From contig JAOSJX010000001.1 in NCBI GenBank assembly GCA_027493875.1, forward strand, positions 124,001 to 188,000: DNA of 64,000 bases. The letters are read 5' to 3'. Below are positions 9,468 through 19,563 of the stretch, in pieces. The translations under genes were made by a program, and so were the position numbers. The stretch comes from Deltaproteobacteria bacterium (GTDB lineage: Bacteria > Lernaellota > Lernaellaia > JACKCT01). The first letter of the stretch is position 1. The number at the start of each line of letters is the position of its first letter. The notes beneath the pieces are model-generated. The model saw only the letters and a list, made by a program, of their open reading frames with translations, had not been told where the DNA came from and ran no database searches.

Positions 9468-10189
9468 ATGGCCAGCGCCATCGTCTTGTCCGATTTGCGC
9501 AAAAGTTTCGGCAAGCGCGAAGTCCTTCGCGGCTTGGACGTGGATATTCCGGAAGGGGCGATCTACGGCATCGTCGGGCCGAACGGCGCCGGCAAGACCA
9601 CGCTCTTCCGCTCGCTCGTCGGGCTTTCGCCGTGGGACGCGGGCGACGCGCGCGTGCTCGGGACCAAACCCGGCGATCCGCGCGCCCGGCAAAAGATCGG
9701 CTACATGACGCAAGCGGAAGCGCTGTACCAGGATTTGACGGTCGAGGAGAACCTCCGATTTTTCGGCCGGCTGTTCGGCTTGAACGGAAGTGAACTCGAC
9801 GAGGCGTGCCGCCGCTCCATGGATCTCGTGCGCTTGACGGACCGCGCGGGCAGCCGTATCCACACGCTGTCCGGCGGCATGCGCCGCCGGGCGTCGCTGG
9901 CCTGCGCGACGATTCATTCGCCGCGCCTGCTGTTGCTCGACGAGCCCACCGCGGGCGTCGATCCGGAACTGCGCGCTCAGTTTTGGGACGCGTTCGTCGC
10001 GTGGACCGGCGCCGGCGCGACCATCGTCGTCGCGACGCATCATCTCGACGAGGCGGTCCATAGCCATCGCATCGGCTTTCTGCGCGAGGGCGGATCATCG
10101 CCGAGGGCGAACCGAAAAAACTGCTCGCCGACGCGGGCGCCGATACGCTGGAAGAAGCTTTCCTCACGATCGTTCGGAGGATGACGTGA
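9468..10189 (+). CDS. ABC transporter ATP-binding protein (ABC-2 type exporter)
   Basis: A single nucleotide-binding domain: Walker A 'GPNGAGKTT' near residue 39, Q-loop 'YMTQAEALYQDLTVEENL', signature 'LSGGM' near 140, Walker B 'LLLLDEP' and the switch His 'ATHHLDEA'. It belongs to the CcmA/DrrA-like export group. The final 35 codons are out of frame by one missing base near 10090; corrected, the C-terminus reads 'REGRIIAEGEPKKLLADAGADTLEEAF...', ending at 10189. Its stop overlaps the GTG of the permease gene by four bases (GTGA), indicating translational coupling. Confidence 0.92.
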
Positions 10190-11335
10190 ACGCGGGACGC
10201 GTTTTCGCCGTGGCCGGCCGGCTGGCGCGCCAGCTGCGCCGCGATCCACGGGCGCTCGCCCTGATCCTCTTCGCGCCGCTGCTCATCATGACGCTGCTTG
10301 CCGCGCTGCTCAAAACGGAAACGGAGATGCCGACCATCGCGATCCACGCCGTCGGCCCCGCGTCGCTTTTTTACCGCGGACCTCGAGCGCGAACTCGAAT
10401 CGCCCGAAGACCCGGACGACGCCTTCCGCGTGGTCCAACTCGATGATGGACAGGACCCGCGCGACGCCGTCGCGTCGGGCTTCACCGACGCGGTGATCGT
10501 TTTCCCCGACCGCTTTCTTGAAGACCGCGCCAGCGGAAAGCGTTCGAATCTCGATCTCCTCGTGGAAGGCGCCGATCCGATGCGCACGACGGACGTCTTC
10601 TCCCGGTTCCGCAAAGCGCTCCCGGATTCCATGAGCGGCCTGCCCGTTTTTCTGCCGCCCGAATGCGACGCCGAATGCGCCGACACCATTCCCGACGGCC
10701 CCCGGACGTGGACCTCGTCAAAGTCTTCGGCGAATCCATCGAGGAAGAGATGGATTTCTTCACGCCCGTTTTGCCTCCTTTCTTCGCCTTCTTCTTTGTC
10801 TTCATTTTGTCCGGACTGACCTTCCTCCGCGAACGCGTGGACGGCACCGCCGAACGTGTCCTCGCCAGCCCCTTGCACCGGGGTGAACTCGTGCTCGGCT
10901 ACGTCCTCGGCTTTCTCCCCGCCGCGCTCTTGCAGGCGACGGTGGTCATCCTCTTTGCCCGGTTCGCGCTCGGCGGCCCTTGGGGGGGCTGGCCGGTCGT
11001 TCTCACCGTCCTTCTGCTCACACTTGTGGCGGAATGCGTCGGGGTATTCGTGTCGGCGTTCGCCAGAAGCGAATTTCAGGTCTTTCAGTTCATCCCCGTC
11101 ATTATCCTCCCCTCAACTCCTCCTGTGTGGGATCATCTGGCCAGTCAAAACGATGCCCCTCGTTCTCAAGATCGCCGCCTACGCCTTCCCGCTCACGTAC
11201 GCGGTCGAAGCCATCCGCGATGTCGCCATCCGTGGGCTCGGGTTTGGCGCCGTCTGGCATGATCTGGCGGCTCTGCTCGGGTATGCGGCGGCCGGTCTTG
11301 TCCTCGCCGCTTATAGCGTTCGGCGCGTCGTCTGA
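10186..11335 (+). CDS. ABC-2 type permease
   Basis: Membrane partner of the preceding ATPase. The N-terminal helix 'ALALILFAPLLIMTLLAALL' is followed by a large extracytoplasmic region (roughly residues 45-185) and a C-terminal block of five helices, ending in the family motif '...LLLCGIIWPVKTMPLVLKI...PLTYAVEAIRD'. The reading frame breaks three times: an extra T near 10371, a missing C in the run near 10699, and an extra base near 11112. Repaired, it is about 380 residues. The transported substrate cannot be told from sequence; such two-gene systems export drugs, lipids or polysaccharide precursors. Confidence 0.88.
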
Positions 11336-11426
11336 CTCGAATTTCCTCGTTTCGTCCCGCGCCCGCCATGACCGCGCCTCAAAACGAAGATAGAATGGCG
11401 ATCGACTCATTGGAAATTAAATAAAT

Positions 11427-11455
11427 TTGACAGGTCAAAGGAAAAGGAATAAATT
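11427..11455 (+). promoter_or_regulatory. Near-consensus sigma70 promoter
   Basis: A perfect TTGACA at 11427-11432, a 17-bp spacer and TAAATT at 11450-11455, about 90 bp after the permease gene. It would start transcription near 11462 and produce a leader of about 130 nt before the first micro-protein at 11593. It is one of the strongest promoter matches in the window. Confidence 0.65.
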
Positions 11456-11592
11456 ACGCAAGCATTTTGGGCGCCCTTGGCGTCCGTGTATTTGAAAGCG
11501 GCTGATTCTCCCTCAATTTGACATTGGGGACCTTTGTAATCTTTTTGGGAAATCGCGAACTTTGGTCCGACACAGGCAGGCAGGAGTAAAAA

Positions 11593-11679
11593 TTGGGAGT
11601 CCTTGAACTAGGCGTCAACGTGTTCGTCGCTTCGGTTCTCGTAGGTACTCTGGTGTACGTCCGCACACGCTGGAACTGA
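11593..11679 (+). CDS. 28-residue membrane micro-protein, RxRWN paralog 1
   Basis: A tiny gene with a TTG start preceded by AGGAG (11582-11586) at 6-base spacing and limited upstream by an in-frame stop at 11587. The product is one hydrophobic helix, ELGVNVFVASVLVGTLVYV, capped by the basic C-terminus VRTRWN. The same C-terminal pattern recurs in the micro-protein at 11895, which makes chance coding unlikely. The N-in/C-in topology follows the positive charges at the C-terminus only weakly. The function is unknown; size and design resemble small membrane regulators or type I toxin peptides. Confidence 0.6.
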   Translation: MGVLELGVNVFVASVLVGTLVYVRTRWN

Positions 11680-11894
11680 AGCCCCGCACCAAGAAAACGC
11701 GTCTTAGAACAGACTCGTCCTACCTTTCGTAATCCCGCGAGAAATCGCGAAACGTTCCCGCCGTTGAGTCCCACCCCCGAAATGTCCGTTTTCTCATGTA
11801 TTTCAGCAAGTTGGCGACATGGCATTGCTCTTGAATCATCTCTCCTCGGAAGACGGAACACACCACGTTCATGGACGAACAAGGAGGGGCAGGC

Positions 11895-11993
11895 ATGAGT
11901 CTCGGTATCGTCGGAGGAGAAGCGGTTCTCAACATCGGCTTCGCGACACTCCTTCTTTTCTCGCTGATCTGGATCCGCCGCCGCTGGAATTGA
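11895..11993 (+). CDS. 32-residue membrane micro-protein, RxRWN paralog 2
   Basis: ATG start with a strong ribosome site (AGGAGG at 11882-11887). The product has a short N-terminus, MSLGIVGGEA, one hydrophobic helix, VLNIGFATLLLFSLIWI, and the C-terminus RRRWN. It shares helix length, the following aromatic-plus-basic cap and the terminal Arg-Trp-Asn with the 28-residue protein 215 bases upstream. A strong hairpin follows 37 bases after its stop. No known family is recognised. It lies between an ABC exporter and an RND exporter, but no direct link can be shown. Confidence 0.65.
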   Translation: MSLGIVGGEAVLNIGFATLLLFSLIWIRRRWN

Positions 11994-12030
11994 CGCGCGG
12001 ATAAATCGGACCGTTGGGGTGGTTGGCGAC

Positions 12031-12055
12031 GCGCCGGGACGGCGGCTCCCGGCGC
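12031..12055 (+). terminator. Stem-loop after the second micro-protein
   Basis: Perfect 9-bp stem (GCGCCGGGA 12031-12039 with TCCCGGCGC 12047-12055) and a 7-base loop. There is no T-run, so it may be a transcript-end stabiliser or an imperfect terminator. The remaining bases to 12171 show no further recognisable element. Confidence 0.4.
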
Positions 12056-12171
12056 CGAGCATCCTCACGAAGAAACGGCTCCCCCGGTATCGTTTTTCCG
12101 GTTTCTTGGTTAAGTTACGGACCCGATGAGCCCGGAACGCCCTCCCCTTTCTCCATTCATCATCTTGCCGC

Positions 12172-14488
12172 ATGCGTAGCCTGGGACGGCGCGTCGTTCA
12201 CGCATTGGCGCGGACGCTCCTTTCTCATCCGCGGCTTTTCATTGCGGCCGTCGTTCTCCTCACGTTCGCCGCGGCTGTTTGCTCCACCGGCGTCCGGTTC
12301 GACTTCAACATGGAAGACATGCTGCCGGACCGGCATCCGGCGCGGGCCGTTTACAACAGCTTCATCGAACAGTACGGCGAAGACGACGCCTACTACATCG
12401 TGGCGCTGTCCGAGACCGACGTCTTCAACGCGCAAACCCTTCGCGACATCCAAGACCTGACGAAACGCATCGAGACTTTCAACATCGTCGAAGAGGTTAC
12501 GAGCCTGACGAATGTGATGTTCCCGCGCGTGACGGGCGACGGCATCGAGGTACGTCCTTTCGTCGAAGACGTCCCCACCTCGCAAGACGCTCTCGAAAAA
12601 CTCCGGGCGGAAGCGTTCGACAATCCCGTGCTCCCCGAAAATTTCGTGTCGCTCGACTCCACGTGCGCATCGATCTTCGTCAAGCTTCGCGCCGAGTACA
12701 ACGAACACGAATTCCGCGCGGACTTCGAGCCCAAGCTTCGCGCCGTGCTCGCCGAATACGCGCGCGATGGGCGCCGCTTCGTTGTGGGCGGCACGCCGGT
12801 GCTGCGTTCTTCGTATATCCATTACGCGATGCTCAATCTGATGATCTTCATCCCCTTGTCCATCGCGATGCTCATCTTGATTCTCGTCTATCTCTTCCGC
12901 CGCCCGGCCGGCGTGCTGTTGCCGCTGGCGACGGTCGTCTCCGCGGTGATCCTGACAGTCGCGCTGATGCGCCTGACGAACGTGCCGTTCAACCTGCTGA
13001 CCAACGTGCTGCCGACGGTCATTCTCGTCGTCGGCATCTCCGACTCCATTCACCTCATCATCAAGTACCGCGAAGAGTTTCTTCTTTCGGGCGACAAGAC
13101 CGTCGCGATTCGCGAGACGATCAAAAAAATCGCGGTGGCGTGCCTGTTCACGAGCCTGACGACGGCGGTGGGATTCGGCTCGCTTGCCACGTCGACCAAT
13201 TTGACGGTCCGCCAATTCGGCATGGTCGCCACCGCCGGTGTCATGATCGCGTATCTCATCACGATCCTGCTGATACCGTCGGTGCTCGCGTTGCTCGGCC
13301 CGCCGCGCATGACGCACGCGCGCGACCTGGAAACGGACCGCCTCGCCCGCCTGCTTCGCCGGACGACGGAGCTGGCGATCCGCCGGCCGCGCGCGGTGGC
13401 GATCGTCTGCGCCGTGCTTTCCGTCGCGGCCGTTTTCGGTATGACGCGTATCCAGCGGCAGTATTACTTCATGCAGGATCTCGACGACTCGACGGACGTC
13501 TACCAAGCGTATCATTTTCTCGACCGCACCCTCGGCTCCGCCGTCCCGCTCGAAATCGACATCCAAAGCCGCTCGGGACGCACGATCACCGACCCGGCCT
13601 ACCTGCGCGACGTCAACCGCTTCGCCGAAAAACTCCGCACGTATCCGGAAGTCGGCAAGGTGCTTTCGCCGGCGGATTTTCTGATGGAAATGAACCGCCT
13701 TCTGGAAGGCGGCGGCAAAGACCAATTCCGTTTGCCCGATTCGGCCGCGGCGAACGCGCAATACCTGCTGCTCTATTCCCTCGGCGACCCTGATCCGACG
13801 GCGGACTACATATCCTTCGACCAAACGCGGGTGCGCGTCTCGTCGCGCACGGCCGACATGGGTCAGGCGGACTTTCAACGCATCATCGGCGAACTCGAGG
13901 AATTCACGGCGCGGGAACTGGACCCGGATCTTGACGTGAGAATCACCGGCGCGGGGCCGATGATCGTCGTGCTCGTCGACCGGCTCACCGTCGACATGAT
14001 CACGAGCTTGAGCCTCGCCTTTGCCATCGTCTTTGGTCTTGTGTTGATCGAATTCGGCTCGCTGAAATTGGCGCTCATCAGCATGGTTCCCAACCTGCTT
14101 CCGCTCCTCGCCATCGCGGGTTTCATGGGAGTTACGGGCATCTCGCTGAATCCCTCCACCGCCGTCACCTTTGCCGTCGCCTTCGGGATTGCCGTGGACG
14201 ACACGATCCACTTTCTGGTGCGTTACCGGCGCGAGCTGCCCGTCGATCACAACCACGCGGGAGGCGATCCGCCGGACGATGCGCGGCACGGGCCGCGCGA
14301 TCGTGATGACGTCGGTGGTTCTGATCATGGGATTCTGCGTTTTGATGACGTCGAGCTTTACGGCCAATCGCCACTTCGGCATCCTCGCCTCGCTCCTCAT
14401 GACGGTCGCCCTCCTTGCCGATCTCATCGTCCTTCCCTCGATTCTCATGCTCATTCGGCCGCGGCTGCGCGAAGCAAGCGAGGCTTGA
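12172..14488 (+). CDS. RND-superfamily (MMPL/HpnN-like) exporter
   Basis: A large inner-membrane transporter of about 772 residues with the duplicated RND plan: one N-terminal helix, a periplasmic domain (residues ~40-215), five helices including 'ILVVGISDSIHLIIKYREE' and 'CLFTSLTTAVGFGSLATS', then the second half with 'AFGIAVDDTIHFLVRYRRE'. The SSD-like helices with Asp residues carry the proton path. An extra G near 14271 breaks the frame; corrected, it reads 'AEAIRRTMRGTGRAIVMTSVVL' and ends at 14488. Proteins of this group export lipids or hopanoids; no hopanoid gene other than the HpnA-like reductase at 46454 is seen here. Confidence 0.87.
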
Positions 14489-14615
14489 GGCGCGGGACGT
14501 GCGGCGTCGCGGAGACGGCCGTTTGGGAGGAGCATGGCGCGTAGCCTCCCGTCGACCGCGAAGTGAACGGCGCCGGCGCCTGGACCGGGTCGGGCGCATG
14601 GCGTAACCTCGGCGC

Positions 14616-16524
14616 ATGCGCGCCGCCGCCTTTTTTCTCGCCTTACTGTTCCTCCTCGCCTGGACCAACGCCTGCGGATGCGGCGACGACGATCCTTCGG
14701 CAAGCTCGGGGCAACCTTCCGATGACGACACCGCCGACGATGGAGCGGACGACGACACGGCGGAGGACGGCGCCTCCGGCGACGACGATCGCCCCGTGCG
14801 CTACCCTACCTGCACCGTTGACGGCGAAAAAATCGACGCTCTCCTCGCTTCGATGACCCTTCGCGAAAAAATCGCTCAGATGTACGTGGTGGGCGTGCAG
14901 ATCGTGCCGGGCGTGAATTTCGGCGACGCGGAGCGTTTCGTGCGCGAACTCGGCGTCGGCGGGGTCTTTCTCCAGGCCGTGACGGGCATTGGACCGATGA
15001 CCGGCTGGACGGTGGCGAACACGAACAAACTTCAATTGTGGGCGATGTCGCGAGAGCACCCGATTCCTCTGATGATCGCGTGCGATCAGGAGGGGGGCAT
15101 TCCGCAGGCGGTCAACGCGTTGACCGGCGGCACGGATCAGCCGGGAAATATGGCGCTCGGCGCGTCGTTCGACCCGGCCGTGACGCGGGCGTCGTATTCC
15201 CGAATGGGGCGCGAGCTGGCGGCCCTGGGGCTCAACAATCCGTATTCTCCCGTTTTGGGGTTGACGTTCGGGCCGAATGTCCCGTCGGCGTATACGCGCA
15301 GTTTCGGCCGCCACGGCGATCTCGTCGCGCTCCACGCGCGCGAGGCCGTCCGCGGTTTTCAACAACACCTCGTCATGGCCACGGCCAAGCACTTTCCGGG
15401 GCACACCGCCGTGGAGGGCGACGAGCACGCGGGTCTGCCGACCGCCCCGTGGGAAGAGGATTTCATCCGCGAAACTTCTTTCCGGCCTACCGGAGCACGA
15501 TCGACGCCGGCGTCGCGGTCATCATGACCACGCACGCCGCCTACGACGCGTGGGGCGGAGGTCCGACGACGTTCAACCGCCTGCTGATCGAGGACGTGTT
15601 GCGCGGCGAACTCGGTTTTCGCGGTGTCGTGCTGACGGACGACATCAACATGGGCGCGATCATGTTGACGCCCTGGACCGAGCCACCCGACGTGCTGGCG
15701 ATTCGCGCCGGCGCCGACATGGTGTTGGACGTGGCCGCGGACGCCGATCCTCTCTTCGGCATCCACCCGGATAACCAACAATGGCCGCACGACGTGGCGG
15801 GCCAGATCGACCGAGTCGTGGCGGCGGTTCAGAACGGCGAGCTGGAGGCCGCTCGGATCGACGTGGCGGTGCGGCGCATCCTCGAAACGAAGATGCGTTT
15901 TTGTTTGTTCGATCGGCCCTTCGCCGATACTGACACCGCCGTCAAGGTTGTAGGGACGAGCGAGGCGGAACTCGAGTCATTAGAGCTGCACGCGCGCGGC
16001 ATCACGATGGTCCGCGATCAAAATCATCTTCTCCCGTTCGAGGCGTCGGACCGCATTTATGTCACGAGTGCGGGTTGGTATCAGTCGGAAATGTATCCCG
16101 ACGCGTTTTGGGCCAACGCGACGGGCAAAACCCTCGTGAAAGCGATCGAGGAACAGTCGGTGAACGCTTATGGTGATACGTTCCGGCTTCATCCGGGCGC
16201 TCGAGAACGAAAAAAATCGTCGACCGCGCGCGGGACGCCGATCGAATCGTGATCGGAACCTATCACGCGTATTACGACGATAAACAGGCGCAACTTGTCC
16301 GCGACCTGCTCGCGCTCAATCTGCCCACCGTGATCGTCGCGCTGGCGACGCCCTACGACCTGCTCGCATTTCCAGAAGCGCCCGCCTATCTGGCCGCTTA
16401 TTCCAACAGGAATCTTGCCGTCACCGCCGTCGCCGAAATTCTCTTTGGTTTACGGAATCCCGCGGGACGTCTTCCCGTCGATCTTCCCGGGCTCTATCCG
16501 GCGGGCTGGTCGTCCGCAAGATAA
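14616..16524 (+). CDS. Glycoside hydrolase family 3 lipoprotein (NagZ-like beta-N-acetylhexosaminidase)
   Basis: The N-terminal signal ends ...WTNACGCGDDD and is followed by a 40-residue Asp/Thr/Ala linker. The GH3 domain contains 'PLMIACDQEGG', 'KHFPGHTAVEGDEHAG' (substrate-binding Lys-His and the general acid/base His of NagZ) and 'LTDDINMGAI' with the catalytic Asp. A C-terminal GH3 alpha/beta domain follows, ending 'FGLRNPAGRLPVDLPGLYP'. Two missing bases break the frame, near 15478 (T-run) and in the A-run near 16212. The likely role is trimming of exogenous or cell-wall GlcNAc glycans at the cell surface or in the periplasm; the anchor argues against the cytoplasmic recycling role of E. 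coli NagZ. Confidence 0.86.
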
Positions 16525-16786
16525 GCATCGCGACAGATCGTCCCAAATTCCTCGCATTCGCCGGCCAATCTGAACCCGGTTTACGGCGCAATCATCGGCG
16601 ACCTGAGCCAAGCGCCGTCGCCAGAAACAGAAATATTAGAGATTTTCAGAAATCAAAAAGGCTTCTACTGAAATAATTAACACTTTTATTCCGTTTATCA
16701 ATATTATTTTTATAATTTCTTTCTAATTATTTATTTATTTATATTTTAATATTTCCTTAAATTTTTAGTTAAGTGTATGATTTTTC
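16525..16786. other. AT-rich intergenic stretch
   Basis: From about 16660 to 16860 the base composition falls sharply compared with the GC-rich surroundings (long A/T runs such as TTATTTATTTATATTTTAATATTT). It holds no convincing gene, DnaA box cluster or att-like repeat. It lies directly upstream of the promoter at 16787 and probably acts as its UP-element-like or curved upstream region. Confidence 0.6.
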
Positions 16787-16815
16787 TTGCAAATTTCGCT
16801 TGCACTGACTATAAT
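16787..16815 (+). promoter_or_regulatory. Strong sigma70 promoter of the GLNWVD repeat gene
   Basis: TTGCAA at 16787-16792, exactly 17 bp, then a perfect TATAAT at 16810-16815, inside an AT-rich tract that could serve as an UP element. Transcription would start near 16822 and give a leader of about 70 nt. Confidence 0.75.
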
Positions 16816-16890
16816 TCTTAGCGTGTTTTCGGGTAAGTGGGATTGGATCTTTAGATAATTTTTTTCACCAACAACAAAAGGGGGACTCCT

Positions 16891-17300
16891 ATGCGTTCGG
16901 GTACGTCTTTGATCGGACCCATGGGCAAAAGCGCGATGACAAAACGCTTCGCCCTGCTCGTCGGCATCTTCTTCGCCTTCCAACTTCTCTTCCTGCTGCT
17001 CGCGGACTTTCCCGTCGCGACGGCGGAGACGGAAACGCAGGCGTTGGCGATCGACGTCAATACCAACGTCGCCGAGGTTTCGGGCCTGAACTGGGTCGAT
17101 ATCGTCACCTGGTTCACGAAAGTTCTTCGAAGATTTCTGGAACTGGCTGTTCGGTGGCACGTCGTCGGCGGTGGCCGGCCTGAATTGGGTCGACCTTCTG
17201 CCCGGCTGGTTCGTCCATCTTTTCGGAACGACGTCGGATGTCGCCGGCCTGAATTGGGTGGATTTTTGTGCCGCCCTGGGTCATCCATCTGTTCGGTTGA
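16891..17300 (+). CDS. Exported small protein with three GLNWVD repeats
   Basis: ATG 16891 has a purine-rich ribosome site (AAAGGGGGA). A signal peptide or membrane anchor (KRFALLVGIFFAFQLLFLLLADF) is followed by about 25 residues and then three repeats: VSGLNWVD-...-WLFGGTSSA, VAGLNWVDLLPGWFVHLFG, and VAGLNWVDFVPPWVIHLFG at the very C-terminus. The consensus is (V)AGLNWVDxxPxWxxHLFG. Two extra bases, in the A-run 17119-17121 and the T-run 17263-17267, hide this in the raw frame; removing them aligns all three repeats and the stop at 17300. The product is about 135 residues. It has its own promoter and terminator. No family is recognised; a secreted amphipathic, Trp-rich repeat peptide is all that can be stated. 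Confidence 0.68.
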
Positions 17301-17407
17301 TCGGCGACCCGCGTTCTTGAAGAATTCGCCGCGGCCCGGGCCGCCACTGCTGATACGGCGTTTTTCACCGGGAATTGCCTCCCGCGCGTGATTTGTGTGC
17401 TTCGAAA

Positions 17408-17432
17408 AGCCCGCAGGAAGCGGGCTTTTTTC
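17408..17432 (+). terminator. Rho-independent terminator
   Basis: AAGCCCGC (17408-17415), loop AGGAA, GCGGGCTT (17421-17428), then a run of T to 17432. It closes the GLNWVD unit about 105 bases after the stop codon. The region in between holds a 14-bp palindrome, GCGGCCCGGGCCGC, at 17331-17344. Confidence 0.88.
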
Positions 17433-17534
17433 ATTGGCATCACAAGTTTTACCCAGCAATTTCAAATAATTAGCCATAAGCACGCTCGCCTTAATCTCTG
17501 TTAATTATTTTTCTTCTATTTTTTCTATTACTTG

Positions 17535-17543
17535 TGCTATACT
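17535..17543 (+). promoter_or_regulatory. Extended -10 element before the HD-GYP gene
   Basis: TGcTATACT, an extended -10 box, in an AT-rich tract without a clear -35. Transcription would start near 17550, which makes the TTG at 17554 an unlikely start and favours TTG 17623. Confidence 0.45.
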
Positions 17544-17622
17544 CAGGAGCGTTTTGACGCGTTCGGGGATTCTGAGCGGTTCGGTCCCGCTTTCGTCCCG
17601 ATGGGACACCAGGGAGGCCCAG

Positions 17623-19557
17623 TTGCAGTTTCGGGATTTGCCCAGGCAAAGCCGTTTATACGTCGTTTTTCTTTCGCTGGCCGCGCTCGCCGCGGGAATC
17701 TACGCGCTATCGGTCCCCTTAACGCATCCCGGCGATGCCGGACTGGTCATCTTCTTCGCGACCGCCGTCCTGTCGGCGTTCGCCACGGTTTATATCCCCT
17801 ATACCAACGTCAGTTTTACGGTCGATACCGCCTTCGTGTTCGTCATTTATATGGTGTACGGCCTTTGGCCGGCGATGCTGGCCGACGTCGTCGGGCGATT
17901 GCTTTCGACGGCGCGGCACTTGAAAAGCCGCTCTTTCTTCAAAATTCCGTTCAACATGTCCACAGGAGCGGTTTCCGTTTTCGCCGCCCACCTCGCCTTT
18001 TTCGTGGCTTCTCCGGTCCTCCGGCGCGCTCAGTTCGTCGGCCTACGTTCTACCGATCGTCGCGCTGGCACTCGTCTATTTTTCCGTGAACTCCGCGACG
18101 CTGGCCCTCGCCATCGGGATCACGGAGCGGGCGAATCCCATCCGCTTCTGGATCAAGAATTTCCTGCCGACGGGCATCGGCTATCTGACCTGCGGTTCGA
18201 TCGCGACGCTGCTGTTCATGCTGCACGGTATCGGCCACCAGCTCGGATATCTCGTGTGGATGCCCATGGCGGCTCTCGTGTACTTCTTCCAGAAGGTCTA
18301 TCTGCAAAAAGGAGGAAGAGGCGGTCTCTCACATCAGCGAGCTTGAACACCTGCATCTGGCGACGATGGAATCGCTGGCGCTCGCGATCGACGCGAAGGA
18401 TCCTTTTACGTACGGCCATGTGCATCGGGTTCGCCACTATGCGGCCGGGCTCGCAAAGCGTCTCGGCATCACGGACGAAGCGCATTTGAACGCGATCGCG
18501 TTTTCGGCTCTCGTGCACGACATGGGTAAAATCGCGATTCCGGACGCGATTCTCAAGAAGCCGGGAAAGTATTCGGACCGCGAGTTCGCGATCATGCAGA
18601 CGCACGCGGTGATCGGCTCGGAGATGCTCCGGTCGATTCCTCTGCCCTATCCCGTTTGGAAAATCGTCCGCCACCACCACGAGAAATGGAACGGGCGCGG
18701 CTATCCGGACGGCCTGGCGGGCGAGGAGATCCCGTACGAAGCGCGCATCCTGACCGTGTGCGACATTTACGACGCGATCCGGTCGACCCGGCCATACCGC
18801 CCGAAGATGCCGCGTGAGAAAGCGATCCGGATCATGCAGGAGGAAATCGGCGTTTCGATCGACCCGCGGTTGGGCGAGGTTTTCTTACAGCATCTCGACG
18901 AGCTCGAACGCGACCTTCAGATGGTCGAGAGCAAGATCCTCGACATCGTGCGCGCGACGAACGTTTCCGCGGATTTCCTGGAGGAACCCGATCCCAACGC
19001 CGCGAACGGCGGCGAGCGCGAGCTGACGCTTTACCACAACCTCACGCGCCTGTTCTCGGACAATCACGAACTCGGGCGTACGCTGTACGACGTGGCCCTG
19101 ACCATCGCGACGACGGTGCCGTATTCCGCGCTGGTCGTTTACATGCCCGAGCCGAACCGCACGCATCTTTACCCGGCGTTGGTGCACGGGCTCGACGCGG
19201 ATTATCTGCGCGACAACCGCGTGCGTTCCGGGGAAGGCGTCAGCGGTTGGGCGTTCCAAAACGCAATGCCGATGGTGACGATTCCAAACGGCGGCGAACT
19301 TCCCCCGACGATTCGCCGGAACGTACCGTTTACAAAAGCTGCCTCGCGGCGCCGTTTTCGATCATGAATACGCCGGCCGGCGTCGTGCCCTCTACTCCGA
19401 ATTCGAGAACGCATTTTCCGCGGAGGATCAGGACCTTCTCTATCGCGCGGGCCCGGTTATCGGCGCCCTGGTTTCCAACCGCCAGCTTCGTACGCGGGAA
19501 AGGCCGCGCCGCTCCCGCGAATCGGCGATCCGTCTCGTCAAAGCGCAATTTGGTTAA
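17623..19557 (+). CDS. Membrane HD-GYP phosphodiesterase with C-terminal GAF domain
   Basis: The probable role is hydrolysis of cyclic di-GMP or a related dinucleotide. The first ~230 residues form six or more hydrophobic helices of MASE-like character (YVVFLSLAALAAGIYAL, GIGYLTCGSIATLLFML). The HD-GYP domain follows with 'HDMGKIAIPDAILKKPG', 'HHHEKWNGRGYPDG' and 'CDIYDAIRSTRPYR', all metal and GYP residues present. A GAF-type sensor domain is C-terminal, an unusual order. TTG 17623 is favoured by GGGAGG at 17612-17617. Single-base errors break the frame near 18018, 18310, 19335 and 19390; repaired, the protein has about 645 residues and ends '...AIRLVKAQFG'. Confidence 0.88.
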
Positions 19558-19563
19558 AAGCGG

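Noticed and set aside
11454..12173. A 239-codon minus-strand frame covering the micro-protein region
   Set aside because: Arg-rich, featureless and without a ribosome site; the plus strand offers promoter, ribosome sites and paralogous peptides instead.
12160..14703. An 847-codon minus-strand frame opposite the RND exporter
   Set aside because: Its product is Arg/His-rich low-complexity sequence with no domain; it is the mirror of a well-conserved plus-strand gene, as expected in GC-rich DNA.
16660..16860. AT-rich patch as replication origin or integration site
   Set aside because: No DnaA-box cluster, no dnaA/dnaN/gidA neighbours, no integrase and no direct repeats flanking it; a promoter sits at its edge.
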